DNA of 64,000 nt from Burkholderiales bacterium (lineage in GTDB: Bacteria; Pseudomonadota; Gammaproteobacteria; Burkholderiales; Burkholderiaceae_C), in assembly GCA_016213325.1 (NCBI GenBank), contig JACRAY010000014.1:1-64000 (forward strand), written 5' to 3'. How positions within the stretch are numbered: position 1 is the first letter of the stretch; every line of letters begins with the position of its first letter. This document shows, one piece after another, positions 27,426 to 37,419 of this stretch. The notes under the pieces are model-generated. The model was not told where the DNA came from and did not search any database. It saw nothing but the letters and a program-made list of their open reading frames with translations. Made by a program: the position numbers and the translations under genes.

Positions 27426-28102
27426 TGACCCTTCGCGCAGCCCTGCTCGTCCTGGCCACCCTGGCCGCGGCGTTGCCTGCCAGTGCCGCCTCCACCTGGA
27501 TGATGGCGCAGGCGCAGGTGCCCCCACCGGCGGCATCGCCGCGCGCCCGCCCCTCGGCGCCCGCCAAGACGACGATGGCCCCCGCCCCCAAGGAAGAGTC
27601 CAAACCCACCTGGGCCGAGCTGAGCGCGCAGCAGCAGCTGGCTTTGCGGCCGCTGGGCGCTTCGTGGAAGACACTGAGCGAGCAGCACAAGCGCAAGTGG
27701 ATCGCCCTGTCGGGCAACTACCAGCGCATGCCGCCCAACGAGCAGCAGCTGCTGCACAGCCGCATGAGCGAGTGGGCGGCGCTCAGCCCGCAGCAGCGCA
27801 CGCAGGCCCGCCTGAACTTCGCCGACACCAAGAAGGTCCCGCCGCAGGACAAGAAGGCCATGTGGGAGGCCTACCAGGCCCTGCCGGCGGAAGAAAAGCG
27901 CAAGCTCGCCGCCGGCGCGCAGGCCGTGAAACCCTCGCCGCCACCCACCGCCGCGGCTGTCAAGCCGGTGCCGCCGCAGAAACTCACCAAGGTGCCCGCG
28001 CCCAAGAACAACCGCACGCCGGGCATTGCGGTGGCGCCCAACCAGGTGGACCACAACACCCTGCTGCCGCAGCCGGGCGCCGTGCCCCCGCGCCAGAATT
28101 GA
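27425..28102 (+). CDS. DUF3106 domain protein, secreted
   Basis: 225 residues with a signal peptide (LRAALLVLATLAAALPASAAS). The central DUF3106 region is rich in Trp, Gln and Arg repeats (LSAQQQLALRPLGASWKTLSEQHKRKWIALSGNYQRMPPNEQQLLHSRMSEWAALSPQQRTQARLNF), followed by a Pro/Lys-rich tail. It starts with TAATG coupling to DUF3619 and ends overlapping the RDD gene start. Probably periplasmic; function unknown. Confidence 0.88.
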   Translation: MTLRAALLVLATLAAALPASAASTWMMAQAQVPPPAASPRARPSAPAKTTMAPAPKEESKPTWAELSAQQQLALRPLGASWKTLSEQHKRKWIALSGNYQRMPPNEQQLLHSRMSEWAALSPQQRTQARLNFADTKKVPPQDKKAMWEAYQALPAEEKRKLAAGAQAVKPSPPPTAAAVKPVPPQKLTKVPAPKNNRTPGIAVAPNQVDHNTLLPQPGAVPPRQN

Positions 28103-28590
28103 GCCCCGGCGACCCGTTGACCGCGCCGGGCCTCGGGCGCCGCATGGCCTGCTGGCTGTACGAAGGCATCCTGCTGTTCGCCACCATGCTGGTGGCCACC
28201 CTGGTCTTCAGCGTGGCCGGCCAGATGCGCAGCGGCATCGACCAGCTTCGCCCGCTGCTCATCGGCTTTCTTGCCATCGTCGCCGCCGCGTACTTCACGT
28301 GGTGCTGGTCGCGCGGGCAGACCCTGCCCATGCGCACGTGGCGCATCCGCGTGGTCGACCGCCACGGCCGCCGCCTGACCCAGCTGCGCGCCTTCCTGCG
28401 CTTCGCCTGCAGCTCGCTGTGGTTCGCACCCGTCATCGCCGTGCTGCAGTCGTGGCCGCACTTCACGCTGCCGCAGGCCGGCGTTCTGGCCGCCGGCTGG
28501 GTCACCCTGTGGGCGCTGGCCAGCCGGCTCCACCCCCAGCGCCAGTTCTGGCACGATGCGATGGCGGGCACACGCCTCGTCAACGCATGA
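28099..28590 (+). CDS. RDD family integral membrane protein
   Basis: About 163 residues from a TTG that overlaps the DUF3106 stop (TTGA). The RDD hallmark residues are present: RRMACWLYEGILL at the N-terminus, then TWRIRVVDRHGRRLTQLRAFLRF and WHDAMAGTRLV. Three or four hydrophobic helices are visible. RDD proteins are small membrane proteins of mostly unknown role, some linked to ion transport. It is the last member of the sigma-factor block and overlaps the LOG gene start by ATGA. Confidence 0.88.
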   Translation: MSPGDPLTAPGLGRRMACWLYEGILLFATMLVATLVFSVAGQMRSGIDQLRPLLIGFLAIVAAAYFTWCWSRGQTLPMRTWRIRVVDRHGRRLTQLRAFLRFACSSLWFAPVIAVLQSWPHFTLPQAGVLAAGWVTLWALASRLHPQRQFWHDAMAGTRLVNA

Positions 28591-29198
28591 ACCGGACTTC
28601 TCCTCCTCCTCCTCCTCCCACATTTTCCCTGTGTGTCTATTGCGGCTCCCGCCAGGGGAGCGCGCCCGCCTTTGCCGAACTGGCCGTCGAGGTCGGCCGC
28701 TGGATAGGCGCGCACGGCGGCCAGCTCGTCTATGGCGGCGGCAACAACGGCCTGATGGGCGTGATGGCCGACGCCACGCTGGAGGCCGGCGGCCGCGTGG
28801 TCGGCGTGATCCCCCATGCGCTCGTCGAGCGAGAGTGGGCCAAGCGCGACTGCACCGAGCTGCACGTGGTGGACAACATGCACGAGCGCAAGCGCATGAT
28901 GGCTGAGCGAGCCGACGCTTTTCTCGCGTTGCCCGGCGGCATCGGCACCTTCGAGGAGTTCTTCGAGGCGTGGACCTGGCGGCAGCTCGGGTATCACGCA
29001 AAGCCGATCGGGCTGCTCAATTCAGGCGGCTATTACGACTCGCTGCTCGGGTTCCTGGGCGAGTCGGTGCGGCACGGCTTCATGAGCGACTGGCAGATGG
29101 ACTTGCTGATGGTCGGCGAAGATTGCGCCGGCTTGCTGCCGCGGCTCGTGCAGGCGGCGGGGATGTCGGCGGAGCGGATGGATCTTTCGCAGATCTGA
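28587..29198 (+). CDS. LOG family protein (cytokinin riboside 5'-monophosphate phosphoribohydrolase-like)
   Basis: 203 residues. A proline run follows the ATG, then a Rossmann fold: FSLCVYCGSRQGSAPAF, YGGGNNGLMGVMADATLEAGGRVVGVIPHAL, and the LOG signature LPGGIGTFEEFFEAWTWRQLG with catalytic Arg/Glu context (ERKRMM). Such enzymes hydrolyse nucleoside 5'-monophosphates to base and ribose phosphate; in bacteria they are often nucleotide-recycling rather than hormone enzymes. The start overlaps the RDD stop. Family confident; substrate not determinable. Confidence 0.93.
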   Translation: MNRTSPPPPPPTFSLCVYCGSRQGSAPAFAELAVEVGRWIGAHGGQLVYGGGNNGLMGVMADATLEAGGRVVGVIPHALVEREWAKRDCTELHVVDNMHERKRMMAERADAFLALPGGIGTFEEFFEAWTWRQLGYHAKPIGLLNSGGYYDSLLGFLGESVRHGFMSDWQMDLLMVGEDCAGLLPRLVQAAGMSAERMDLSQI

Positions 29199-29205
29199 TT
29201 TGATT

Positions 29206-29284
29206 TGTCATGCCGGGCTTGACCCGGCATCCATCGCCGAATTTCGAAGCCTCACATGGATTGCGGGTCATGCCCGCAATGACA
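29206..29284. repeat. REP-like double-hairpin element between convergent genes
   Basis: Two perfect 8-bp hairpins, ATGCCGGG/CCCGGCAT (29210-29230) and ATTGCGGG/CCCGCAAT (29260-29280), are enclosed by TGTCAT and ATGACA (29206-29211 and 29279-29284). This is a composite palindrome typical of dispersed intergenic repeats. It fills the gap between the convergent LOG and P-II genes and could terminate both. Confidence 0.65.
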
Positions 29285-29288
29285 ACTG

Positions 29289-31304
<2,016 letters not shown>

Positions 31305-31306
<2 letters not shown>

Positions 31307-32465
31307 GGCGAAAGTGTTGGACGACTCGAAGGACTATGTTACCCGCGTGATGGCTGCGCCGCAGGACATCCCGGCCGCGGCGTGGAACGCCCTGCTGCCG
31401 CCCGGCTCGCCGCCATTCGTGCGCCACGAGTACCTGGCGGCCCTGCACGCGAGCGGCAGCGCCACCCCGTCTACCGGCTGGACACCACGCTTCCTCACGT
31501 TGTGGCGCGGGCACCAACTGGCCGCCGCCTGCCCGCTCTACATCAAGGACCACTCGTACGGCGAGTACGTTTTCGACTGGGCGTGGGCCCACGCCTACGA
31601 GCAGCACGGCCTGGCCTACTACCCCAAGGCGCTGGTGGCCGTGCCGTTCACCCCGGTGCCGGGGCCGCGACTGCTGGCGATCGACACGGCTGCCCGGCAG
31701 GCGCTGGTGCGCGCCCTGCTCCGCTGGGCGCGCAAGGAAAAGGTGTCCTCGCTGCACCTGCTGTTCACCGAAGAGGAGGACGTAGCCGCTTGCGGGGCCG
31801 AGGGCCTGATGCTGCGCCACACTGTGCAGTTCCATTGGGAAAACGCAGCCTACGCCGACTTCGACGCCTTCCTGGCGAGCCTGTCGCACGACAAGCGCAA
31901 GAAGATCCGGCAGGAACGCCGCAAGGTCACCGACGCCGGCGTCACGTTCCGCTGGGCTCGCGGCGCGGACATCGCCGCCGCCGACTGGGACTTCTTCTAT
32001 CGCTGCTACCAGCGCACGTACCGCGAGCACGGCAATTCGCCCTACCTCACCCGCGAGTTCTTCCGGCAGGTGGCGCGCGACCCGCCCGACGCCTGGCTGC
32101 TGTTCGTCGCCGAGCGCGAAGGGCGGCCCATCGCCACCAGCCTCATTGCGCTGGGTGGCGACGCGGCCTTCGGCCGCTACTGGGGCGCGCTGGAACGCGT
32201 GGACTGCCTGCATTTCGAAGCCTGCTACTACCAGCCCCTCGCCTGGTGCATCGAGCATGGCGTGGCGCGATTCGAAGGCGGGGCGCAGGGCGAGCACAAG
32301 ATGGCGCGCGCCCTGATGCCGGTGAAGACCACCAGCGCGCACTGGCTCGCCCACCCGGCTTTCGCCGACGCAGTCGAACGCTTCCTGGAGCGCGAAGGCC
32401 AAGGCATAGCCGGCTACCTCGAACACCTGCAGGAGCGCAGCCCATTCCGCCACGAGAAAGGCTGA
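31305..32465 (+). CDS. GNAT/FemAB-like acyltransferase (COG3146, DUF482)
   Basis: 386 residues from an ATG overlapping the divergent nadE start; an in-frame ATG at 31350 is an alternative. Family stretches are PPFVRHEYLAALHASGSA, YIKDHSYGEYVFDWAWAHAYEQHGLAYYPKALVAVPFTPVPGPRLL, LSHDKRKKIRQERRKV and FEACYYQPLAWCIEHGVARFEGGAQGEHKMARAL. This family is often annotated as a peptidogalycan biosynthesis protein or N-acetyltransferase; no member's reaction is firmly known to me. It lies just before a wax ester synthase-type gene on the same strand. Confidence 0.88.
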
Positions 32466-32497
32466 GGCACACTCCAGCCGGAGGAGACTTGACCGGC

Positions 32498-34087
32498 ATG
32501 AAGCAACTGAGCGGCCTCGACGCGACCTTCCTGTACCTGGAAACCCCCGAGACCCCGATGCACGTGGGCTCGCTGCACCTGTACGAGCTGCCCAAGGGCT
32601 TCAAGGGAAGCTTCCACAAGGCGGTTCGCAACCACATCGCGAAGCGCATGCACCTGGCGCCCATCTTCACGCGCCGCCTGGCCTTCATGCCGTTCGACCT
32701 GGGGCACCCGATCTGGGTGGAAGCCGACCGCATGGACCTGGACTTCCACATCCGCAAGGTGCCCGGCCGCCAGCTCACGGTGCGGCAGGCCGAGGCCATG
32801 GCAGCGAAGCTGCACGGCCAGCTGATCGACCGCGAACACCCGTTGTGGGAGTTCCACGTGTTCGACGACATCAAGACGCCTGCAGGCATGCCCATCGAAG
32901 GCCGGCTGGTGGGCTTCTATTCCAAGATCCACCATGCCGGGCTCGACGGCAAGGGCGGCACCGTGCTGGCCAATGCCATCCTCGACCTTTCGGCCACGCC
33001 GCGCGAGGTGGCGCCCGCCGACCCTGCGCGCAAGGGCCGCCAGGCCAAGGACTTGCGCATCGGCGAGATGATCGGTGCGGTGTTCTCCAACTCCCTCGCG
33101 CAGTACGCGCACCTGGTCAAGTCGCTGCCCGCCGCTGCCCGCTCCATCGGCCGCGCCGTGGCCGGGCCGTCGGCCAAGGGGGCAGACACTGGGGGCGCCG
33201 GCGCCCGTGCCAAGCTGCCCCTGCAGCTCGCACCCAAGACCATCTTCAACGTGGGCATCACCAGCCAGCGCTCGTTTGCCACGGCAACCATGCCGCTGGC
33301 CGAATGCAGGGAGATGGCCAGGGCCGCGGGCGGGACCTTCAACGACGTCGTGCTGTGGATCTGCGCCACGGCGCTGCGCGGGTACTTGCAGAAGCACGCC
33401 AGCCTGCCGCGGAAATCGCTGGTGGCAGCCATGCCGGTGAGCCTGCGCGAAGAAAGCAACCAGGAGCTGAACAACCAGGCCTCCATCACCGTGGTGCAGC
33501 TCGGCACGCATATCGCCAACCCCGTCAAGCGCATGCAGGCGATCCTCGATTCGACGGCCAGGATCAAGCAGGCGCTCGCCAGCCTCAAGTCGGTGCTGCC
33601 CACGGACTACCCGTCCCTCTTCGCGCCCTGGCTCGTGGGTGGGGCCGGCAAGGCGGTGTTCAAGACCTACGGCCGCTCGGGCATCACCGAAAGGCTGCCG
33701 GCCATCGCCAACCTGGCCATCAGCAACGTCCCGGGCCCGCAGGTGCCGCTGTACCTGGCGGGCGCGCGCATGCTCACGTTCCACCCGCTCTCGATCGTGA
33801 TGCACGGCCTGGCGCTCAACATCACCATCCAGACGTATGCGGGGCGCGTGGACTTCGGCCTCATCGCCGACCGCAAGGCCGTGCCGCACCTGCAGGACCT
33901 GGCCGACGCGCTGGAAGCTGCGTTCACCGAAGCGCGCGGCGTGTTCGTCGCCGCGCCCACCCAGGAGCCGGCTGCCTCAGCAGTAACCCTGGAGCCCCGC
34001 GTCGCCAAGGCGACGCGAAAGCCGAGGGCTGCCTCTAAACCGGCCGCGCCTCGCCGCGCGCCCAGCCGCAAAGCTGCTACCGTCTGA
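32498..34087 (+). CDS. Wax ester synthase/diacylglycerol acyltransferase (WS/DGAT) family protein
   Basis: 529 residues. It begins with the family signature MKQLSGLDATFLYLETPETPMHVG, and the catalytic HHxxxDG appears as KIHHAGLDGKGG near residue 150. Later family features are FNDVVLWICATALRGYL and NVPGPQVPLYLAGARM. Such enzymes esterify acyl-CoA to fatty alcohols or diacylglycerol, making storage lipid. The C-terminus adds an Ala/Lys/Arg-rich tail (about 490-529). The ATG has GGAGGAG 11 bases upstream. A lipase-like hydrolase follows by three bases, suggesting a lipid storage and mobilisation pair. Confidence 0.93.
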   Translation: MKQLSGLDATFLYLETPETPMHVGSLHLYELPKGFKGSFHKAVRNHIAKRMHLAPIFTRRLAFMPFDLGHPIWVEADRMDLDFHIRKVPGRQLTVRQAEAMAAKLHGQLIDREHPLWEFHVFDDIKTPAGMPIEGRLVGFYSKIHHAGLDGKGGTVLANAILDLSATPREVAPADPARKGRQAKDLRIGEMIGAVFSNSLAQYAHLVKSLPAAARSIGRAVAGPSAKGADTGGAGARAKLPLQLAPKTIFNVGITSQRSFATATMPLAECREMARAAGGTFNDVVLWICATALRGYLQKHASLPRKSLVAAMPVSLREESNQELNNQASITVVQLGTHIANPVKRMQAILDSTARIKQALASLKSVLPTDYPSLFAPWLVGGAGKAVFKTYGRSGITERLPAIANLAISNVPGPQVPLYLAGARMLTFHPLSIVMHGLALNITIQTYAGRVDFGLIADRKAVPHLQDLADALEAAFTEARGVFVAAPTQEPAASAVTLEPRVAKATRKPRAASKPAAPRRAPSRKAATV

Positions 34088-34090
34088 CCA

Positions 34091-34861
34091 ATGTCGTACC
34101 CGCCCCCGCCCAGCCTTGCGCTGCTGGCGCTCGAATTCCGCGCACCCTGGGAATTCGGCTCCCTGGTTCCTGCATGGCCCGCGCTGCAACGCGCGCCCAC
34201 CGGTGACGGCCACACCGTCATTGTGTTCCCGGGCCTGTCGGCCAGCGACGCCTCGACGGTGCCGCTGCGCCGCTACCTCCGGTCGCTCGGGCATGACGTG
34301 ACGGGCTGGAGCCAGGGCTTCAACTTCGGACCACGGGCCGGCGTACTCGGCACGATCCGCCGCACGATCCAGGAAGCCTGCGAAGCGAGCGGCCGCAAGG
34401 TGAGCCTGGTCGGCTGGAGCCTGGGCGGCGTGTATGCGCGCGAGATGGCCAAGGAAATGCCCGGCTCCGTACGCAGTGTGGTGACACTGGGTACGCCGTT
34501 CGCGGGGCACCCGAAGTCGACCCATGCGTGGCGCATCTATGAACTGACCAGCGGGCGCAGTGCCGACGAGGAGCATTCGGGCAACCGCGACCTGCCCGCT
34601 GCGCCGCCTGTGCCCACCACCAGCATCTATTCGCGCAGCGACGGCATCGTGGCGTGGCAGGGCAGCATCCAGCGCGCCGACCATGCGCAGACCGAAAACA
34701 TCGAAGTCATTGCCAGCCACATCGGCATCGGGATCAACCCCAGCGCGTGGTGGGCCGTAGCCGACCGGCTGGCGCAGCCCGAAGGCGGCTGGAAGCCGTT
34801 CGACCGTTTCGGCTTGCTGGGGATCAAGGGCCTCATCTACCCTGATCCCCACCGCGCCTAG
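34091..34861 (+). CDS. Alpha/beta-hydrolase, lipase/esterase-like
   Basis: 256 residues with an alpha/beta fold: VIVFPGLSASDASTVPLRRYLRSLGHDVTGW, the nucleophile elbow VGWSLGGVYAREMA (catalytic Ser near 119), and YSRSDGIVAW, which provides the likely catalytic Asp. No signal peptide is present, so it is cytoplasmic. Placement three bases after the WS/DGAT gene suggests it hydrolyses acyl esters. Its stop TAG overlaps the stop of the convergent small gene (CTAG). Confidence 0.87.
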   Translation: MSYPPPPSLALLALEFRAPWEFGSLVPAWPALQRAPTGDGHTVIVFPGLSASDASTVPLRRYLRSLGHDVTGWSQGFNFGPRAGVLGTIRRTIQEACEASGRKVSLVGWSLGGVYAREMAKEMPGSVRSVVTLGTPFAGHPKSTHAWRIYELTSGRSADEEHSGNRDLPAAPPVPTTSIYSRSDGIVAWQGSIQRADHAQTENIEVIASHIGIGINPSAWWAVADRLAQPEGGWKPFDRFGLLGIKGLIYPDPHRA

Positions 34862-35037
34862 CGTGCCTGCCTGAGGAACCGGCGCACGTTGTCTGGATCG
34901 TGGCCCACGTAGGTCACCGCGTGCTCCAGCTCCTGCTCGCTGCAACCCAGCCAGCGGCACCAGTTGCGCCTCTCCCAATCCGGCTCCAGGTGAACCAGGA
35001 CTTCCTGTGCACAGGACTTGCTGTTGTCTTCGGACAT
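34858..35037 (-). CDS. Small DUF3606-like protein
   Basis: 59 residues from the ATG at 35037, chosen because an AAGGAGG site lies just upstream; the frame is open to 35103. The core RRNWCRWLGCSEQELEHAVTYVGHDPDNVRRFLR fits the DUF3606 helical pattern (W-C-x-x-L-G-C/V-S-E-x-x-L-x-x-A-V). Function unknown. The stop overlaps that of the convergent hydrolase. Confidence 0.8.
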   Translation of the reverse strand: MSEDNSKSCAQEVLVHLEPDWERRNWCRWLGCSEQELEHAVTYVGHDPDNVRRFLRQAR

Positions 35038-35158
35038 GCTGTCGTCCTCCTTGACTTGCACGCAGGATAGGAGTGCCGGCGTGGCGCGGCCGCAGGAGGG
35101 CACAGCCGCACGGTGTAGGCGGCCGTGGGGTGAAAGGGTCGGCGGTTAAGATGCCGCC

Positions 35159-35725
35159 ATGACGAAGAAATACCTGTTCACACTGGCGCTCATGGCTGCC
35201 TGCTGCGTCGCCCAGGCGCAGTCCACGCCCGCCAAGAAAGAACTCATCGGGCGCATCCTGAAAATCCAGCAACAGGGCATCGAGACGGTGGCCCGTGGGC
35301 TGGCCGAAGAGCCTGCCGTGGCGCTGCTCACGCGCGCCGAACAGGCGCTGCCGCAGCGCGTGCCAGCCGACCGCCAGCAGGCCGTGGCCAAGGAAATCCA
35401 GGATGACGCGAAGAAGTACCTGGAAGAGGCCGTGCCGTATGTGCGCTCGCAGGCCGTGAAGGTGGCCCCCACCACGGTGGGCGCACTGCTCGACAAGGAA
35501 TTCTCCGAAGCCGAGCTGAAGCAGGTGCTGGGCTTCCTGGAATCGCCCGCCTACTTGAAGTTCCAGAAACTGGGCCCCGACATGCAGAAGGTGCTGGTGG
35601 AGAAGGTGGTTGCGGATACGCGCGGCACGATCGACCCGAAGATCCGCGACCTGGAAAGTTCCATCGCCAAGCGGCTCGGCGTGAGCGCCGCACAGCCGGC
35701 CGCTGCGCCGGCATCGCGCCGCTGA
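35159..35725 (+). CDS. DUF2059 family exported protein
   Basis: 188 residues with a signal peptide (KKYLFTLALMAACCVAQAQS). The DUF2059 core (KKELIGRILKIQQQGIE..., PTTVGALLDKEFSEAELKQVLGFLESPAYLKFQKLGPDMQKVLVEKVV) is helical and ends with an Ala/Pro tail. It is probably periplasmic; family members are uncharacterised. It is monocistronic between a divergent small gene and the VpsR-like regulator. Confidence 0.88.
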   Translation: MTKKYLFTLALMAACCVAQAQSTPAKKELIGRILKIQQQGIETVARGLAEEPAVALLTRAEQALPQRVPADRQQAVAKEIQDDAKKYLEEAVPYVRSQAVKVAPTTVGALLDKEFSEAELKQVLGFLESPAYLKFQKLGPDMQKVLVEKVVADTRGTIDPKIRDLESSIAKRLGVSAAQPAAAPASRR

Positions 35726-35777
35726 ACTCGACAGCCAGGTAACGCGGCGTTCTCCGACGCGCGTTTCGGAATCATCC

Positions 35778-35813
35778 GCTCACGCCAGTGAGCATTGCGA
35801 GCGGTTTACTCGC
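35778..35813. promoter_or_regulatory. Two short inverted repeats upstream of the VpsR-like regulator
   Basis: GCTCAC-GCCA-GTGAGC (35778-35793) and GCGAG-N7-CTCGC (35797-35813) lie within 45 bases of the regulator ATG at 35822. They are possible operators or mRNA hairpins; no promoter hexamers are convincing. Confidence 0.3.
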
Positions 35814-35821
35814 ACACTGCG

Positions 35822-37111
35822 ATGAATGCCGCCCGCCGACTGCTGTATGTGTGTGCCCAGCCCTGCCCGGCCGGGCTGGAATCCCTGCTGCGGCAGCGCC
35901 ACTGGGACGTCGTGCCCGCGCGCAGCCTGAAAGCCGCCCGCCACGAGCTCAAACGCCAGCGCTACCTGGTTGCCCTGCTCACTCTCGACAGCATCCCGCG
36001 CGAACTCGTGCCCGACTTCGAAGCGTGCCGCGAGGCTTGCGACGACTGCGAATGGGTGGGTGTGCTGCCGCCCGGCGCACTGGACGTGGCAGCGTTGCGC
36101 GAGCTGGTCGTGCGCCACTTCTTCGACCACCACACGCACCCCGCGGACCCCCAGTTCCTCTGCCAGTCGCTCGGGCATGCCTTCGGCCGCGCGCTATTGC
36201 GGGCGATGCCCGCGCACGGCGCCACCACCGAAGATCTGGGCCTGGTCGGCCGCAGCGCCGCCTTGACGCAGCTACGACGGCAGCTGCGCAAGGCCGCAGC
36301 GGCCGAGCCGCCGGTACTGGTGGAAGGCGAAAGCGGCACCGGCAAGGACCTGGTGGCGCGCGCCCTGCACGCCTGCTCGGCGCGCAGGGACGGGCCGCTG
36401 GTGGTGCTGGACGGCGCTGTCCTGCAGGAGCAGCCCCACGACATCTTCGAATCGGCCGCCGGCGGCACGCTGGTGCTGGACCACGTGGCCGAAATGCCGC
36501 TGGACTGGCAGGCCCGCCTGTTGCGGTTCATGGCGGAACAAACGGTGCTGCGTGCCAAGCTGGGCCGCGACGACTTGCGCGACGTACGTATCGTCGCGCT
36601 GAGCGAAGGGCCGCTGGCCGAAGCTGTCGCAGCCCAGCGGTTCCGCCAGGACCTGTCGTTCCGGCTCGATGTCGTGCCGCTGCACGTGCCACCGCTGCGC
36701 GAGCGCAAGGAAGACATCCCGGCGCTGGTGCATCACTTTCACGCCCAAGGGGTGCGGCAGTGCGCCAGCGGCGCCCGCGGCTTCAGCCGCGAAGCCATGG
36801 CCGCGCTGATGCAGCACAGCTGGCCGGGCAACGTGCGCGAATTGCAGAACCGGGTGCACCGTGCCGTCCTGCTGGCCGAACGGCGCATCGCAGGCCCTGC
36901 AGACCTGGGCCTGCAGGCGAGCGCACCGCAGCCGCCGGACAGCCTGGAGGCGATGCGCATCCAGGCCGAGCGCGACGCCATCGCCACGTCGCTGGACCGC
37001 GCGAGCCACAACATCTCGCTGGCCGCGCGCGAGCTCGGCGTATCGCGCATGACGATGTACCGGCTGATGGCCAAGCACCGGATCGCGCCGAGAACGCTGG
37101 AAAAAAGTTAG
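35822..37111 (+). CDS. VpsR-like AAA+ response regulator lacking the GAFTGA motif
   Basis: 429 residues from the ATG at 35822. An N-terminal VpsR-type receiver-like domain (RRLLYVCAQPCPAGLESLL, FFDHHTHPADPQFLCQSLGHAFGRALL) is followed by an AAA+ domain with intact Walker A (GESGTGKD near 169), FRQDLSFRLDVVPLHVPPLRERKEDIPALVHHF and WPGNVRELQNRVHRAV, and a Fis-type helix-turn-helix (ISLAARELGVSRMTMYRLMAKH). Only about 46 residues separate Walker A from Walker B, the sigma-54-contacting GAFTGA loop is absent, and Walker B reads LVLDHV instead of LFLDEI. VpsR of Vibrio likewise lacks a working GAFTGA and uses sigma-70 with c-di-GMP. A role in polysaccharide or biofilm control is inferred. Confidence 0.88.
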   Translation: MNAARRLLYVCAQPCPAGLESLLRQRHWDVVPARSLKAARHELKRQRYLVALLTLDSIPRELVPDFEACREACDDCEWVGVLPPGALDVAALRELVVRHFFDHHTHPADPQFLCQSLGHAFGRALLRAMPAHGATTEDLGLVGRSAALTQLRRQLRKAAAAEPPVLVEGESGTGKDLVARALHACSARRDGPLVVLDGAVLQEQPHDIFESAAGGTLVLDHVAEMPLDWQARLLRFMAEQTVLRAKLGRDDLRDVRIVALSEGPLAEAVAAQRFRQDLSFRLDVVPLHVPPLRERKEDIPALVHHFHAQGVRQCASGARGFSREAMAALMQHSWPGNVRELQNRVHRAVLLAERRIAGPADLGLQASAPQPPDSLEAMRIQAERDAIATSLDRASHNISLAARELGVSRMTMYRLMAKHRIAPRTLEKS

Positions 37112-37386
37112 GCCTGGCGGTGCCCGACGGCACCGGGAGCGGTGAAAGGCTCCCAGTTCGGCTGCAGCCCATCGAGCAGCTGGCGCGCCTGGAACTCGGC
37201 GGCCGTCAGCGCGCGCGTTTCGTCTTCATACGCACCCACGCTGGAAAGGCGCTCGACGCCGTCGGCGCCGGATGCGGAGTCGGGCCGCTGGATGCAGATG
37301 CGTGCGTGCCCGATGAAACGGCCGTCGCCCGTGGACTGCGTGAACGCCGCCACGAAATAGCCCCGGTACGCAAAGATGTGTTCCAC
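37108..37386 (-). CDS. Small hypothetical protein, paralogue of the 41.8-kb protein
   Basis: About 92 residues from a GTG at 37386 (MEHIFAYRGYFVAAF); the frame extends to 37410. It shares a pattern with the protein at 41767-42096: an ME-start, GY/F-x-AA, a GDG turn, a basic-x-C segment, then an ALxAAxxxAR helix. No signal peptide or membrane helix. Function unknown. It overlaps the convergent regulator's stop by four bases. Confidence 0.65.
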   Translation of the reverse strand: MEHIFAYRGYFVAAFTQSTGDGRFIGHARICIQRPDSASGADGVERLSSVGAYEDETRALTAAEFQARQLLDGLQPNWEPFTAPGAVGHRQA

Positions 37387-37419
37387 GAGCGGAAGTCTAG
37401 CCCCGCACAACCGCAGAGC

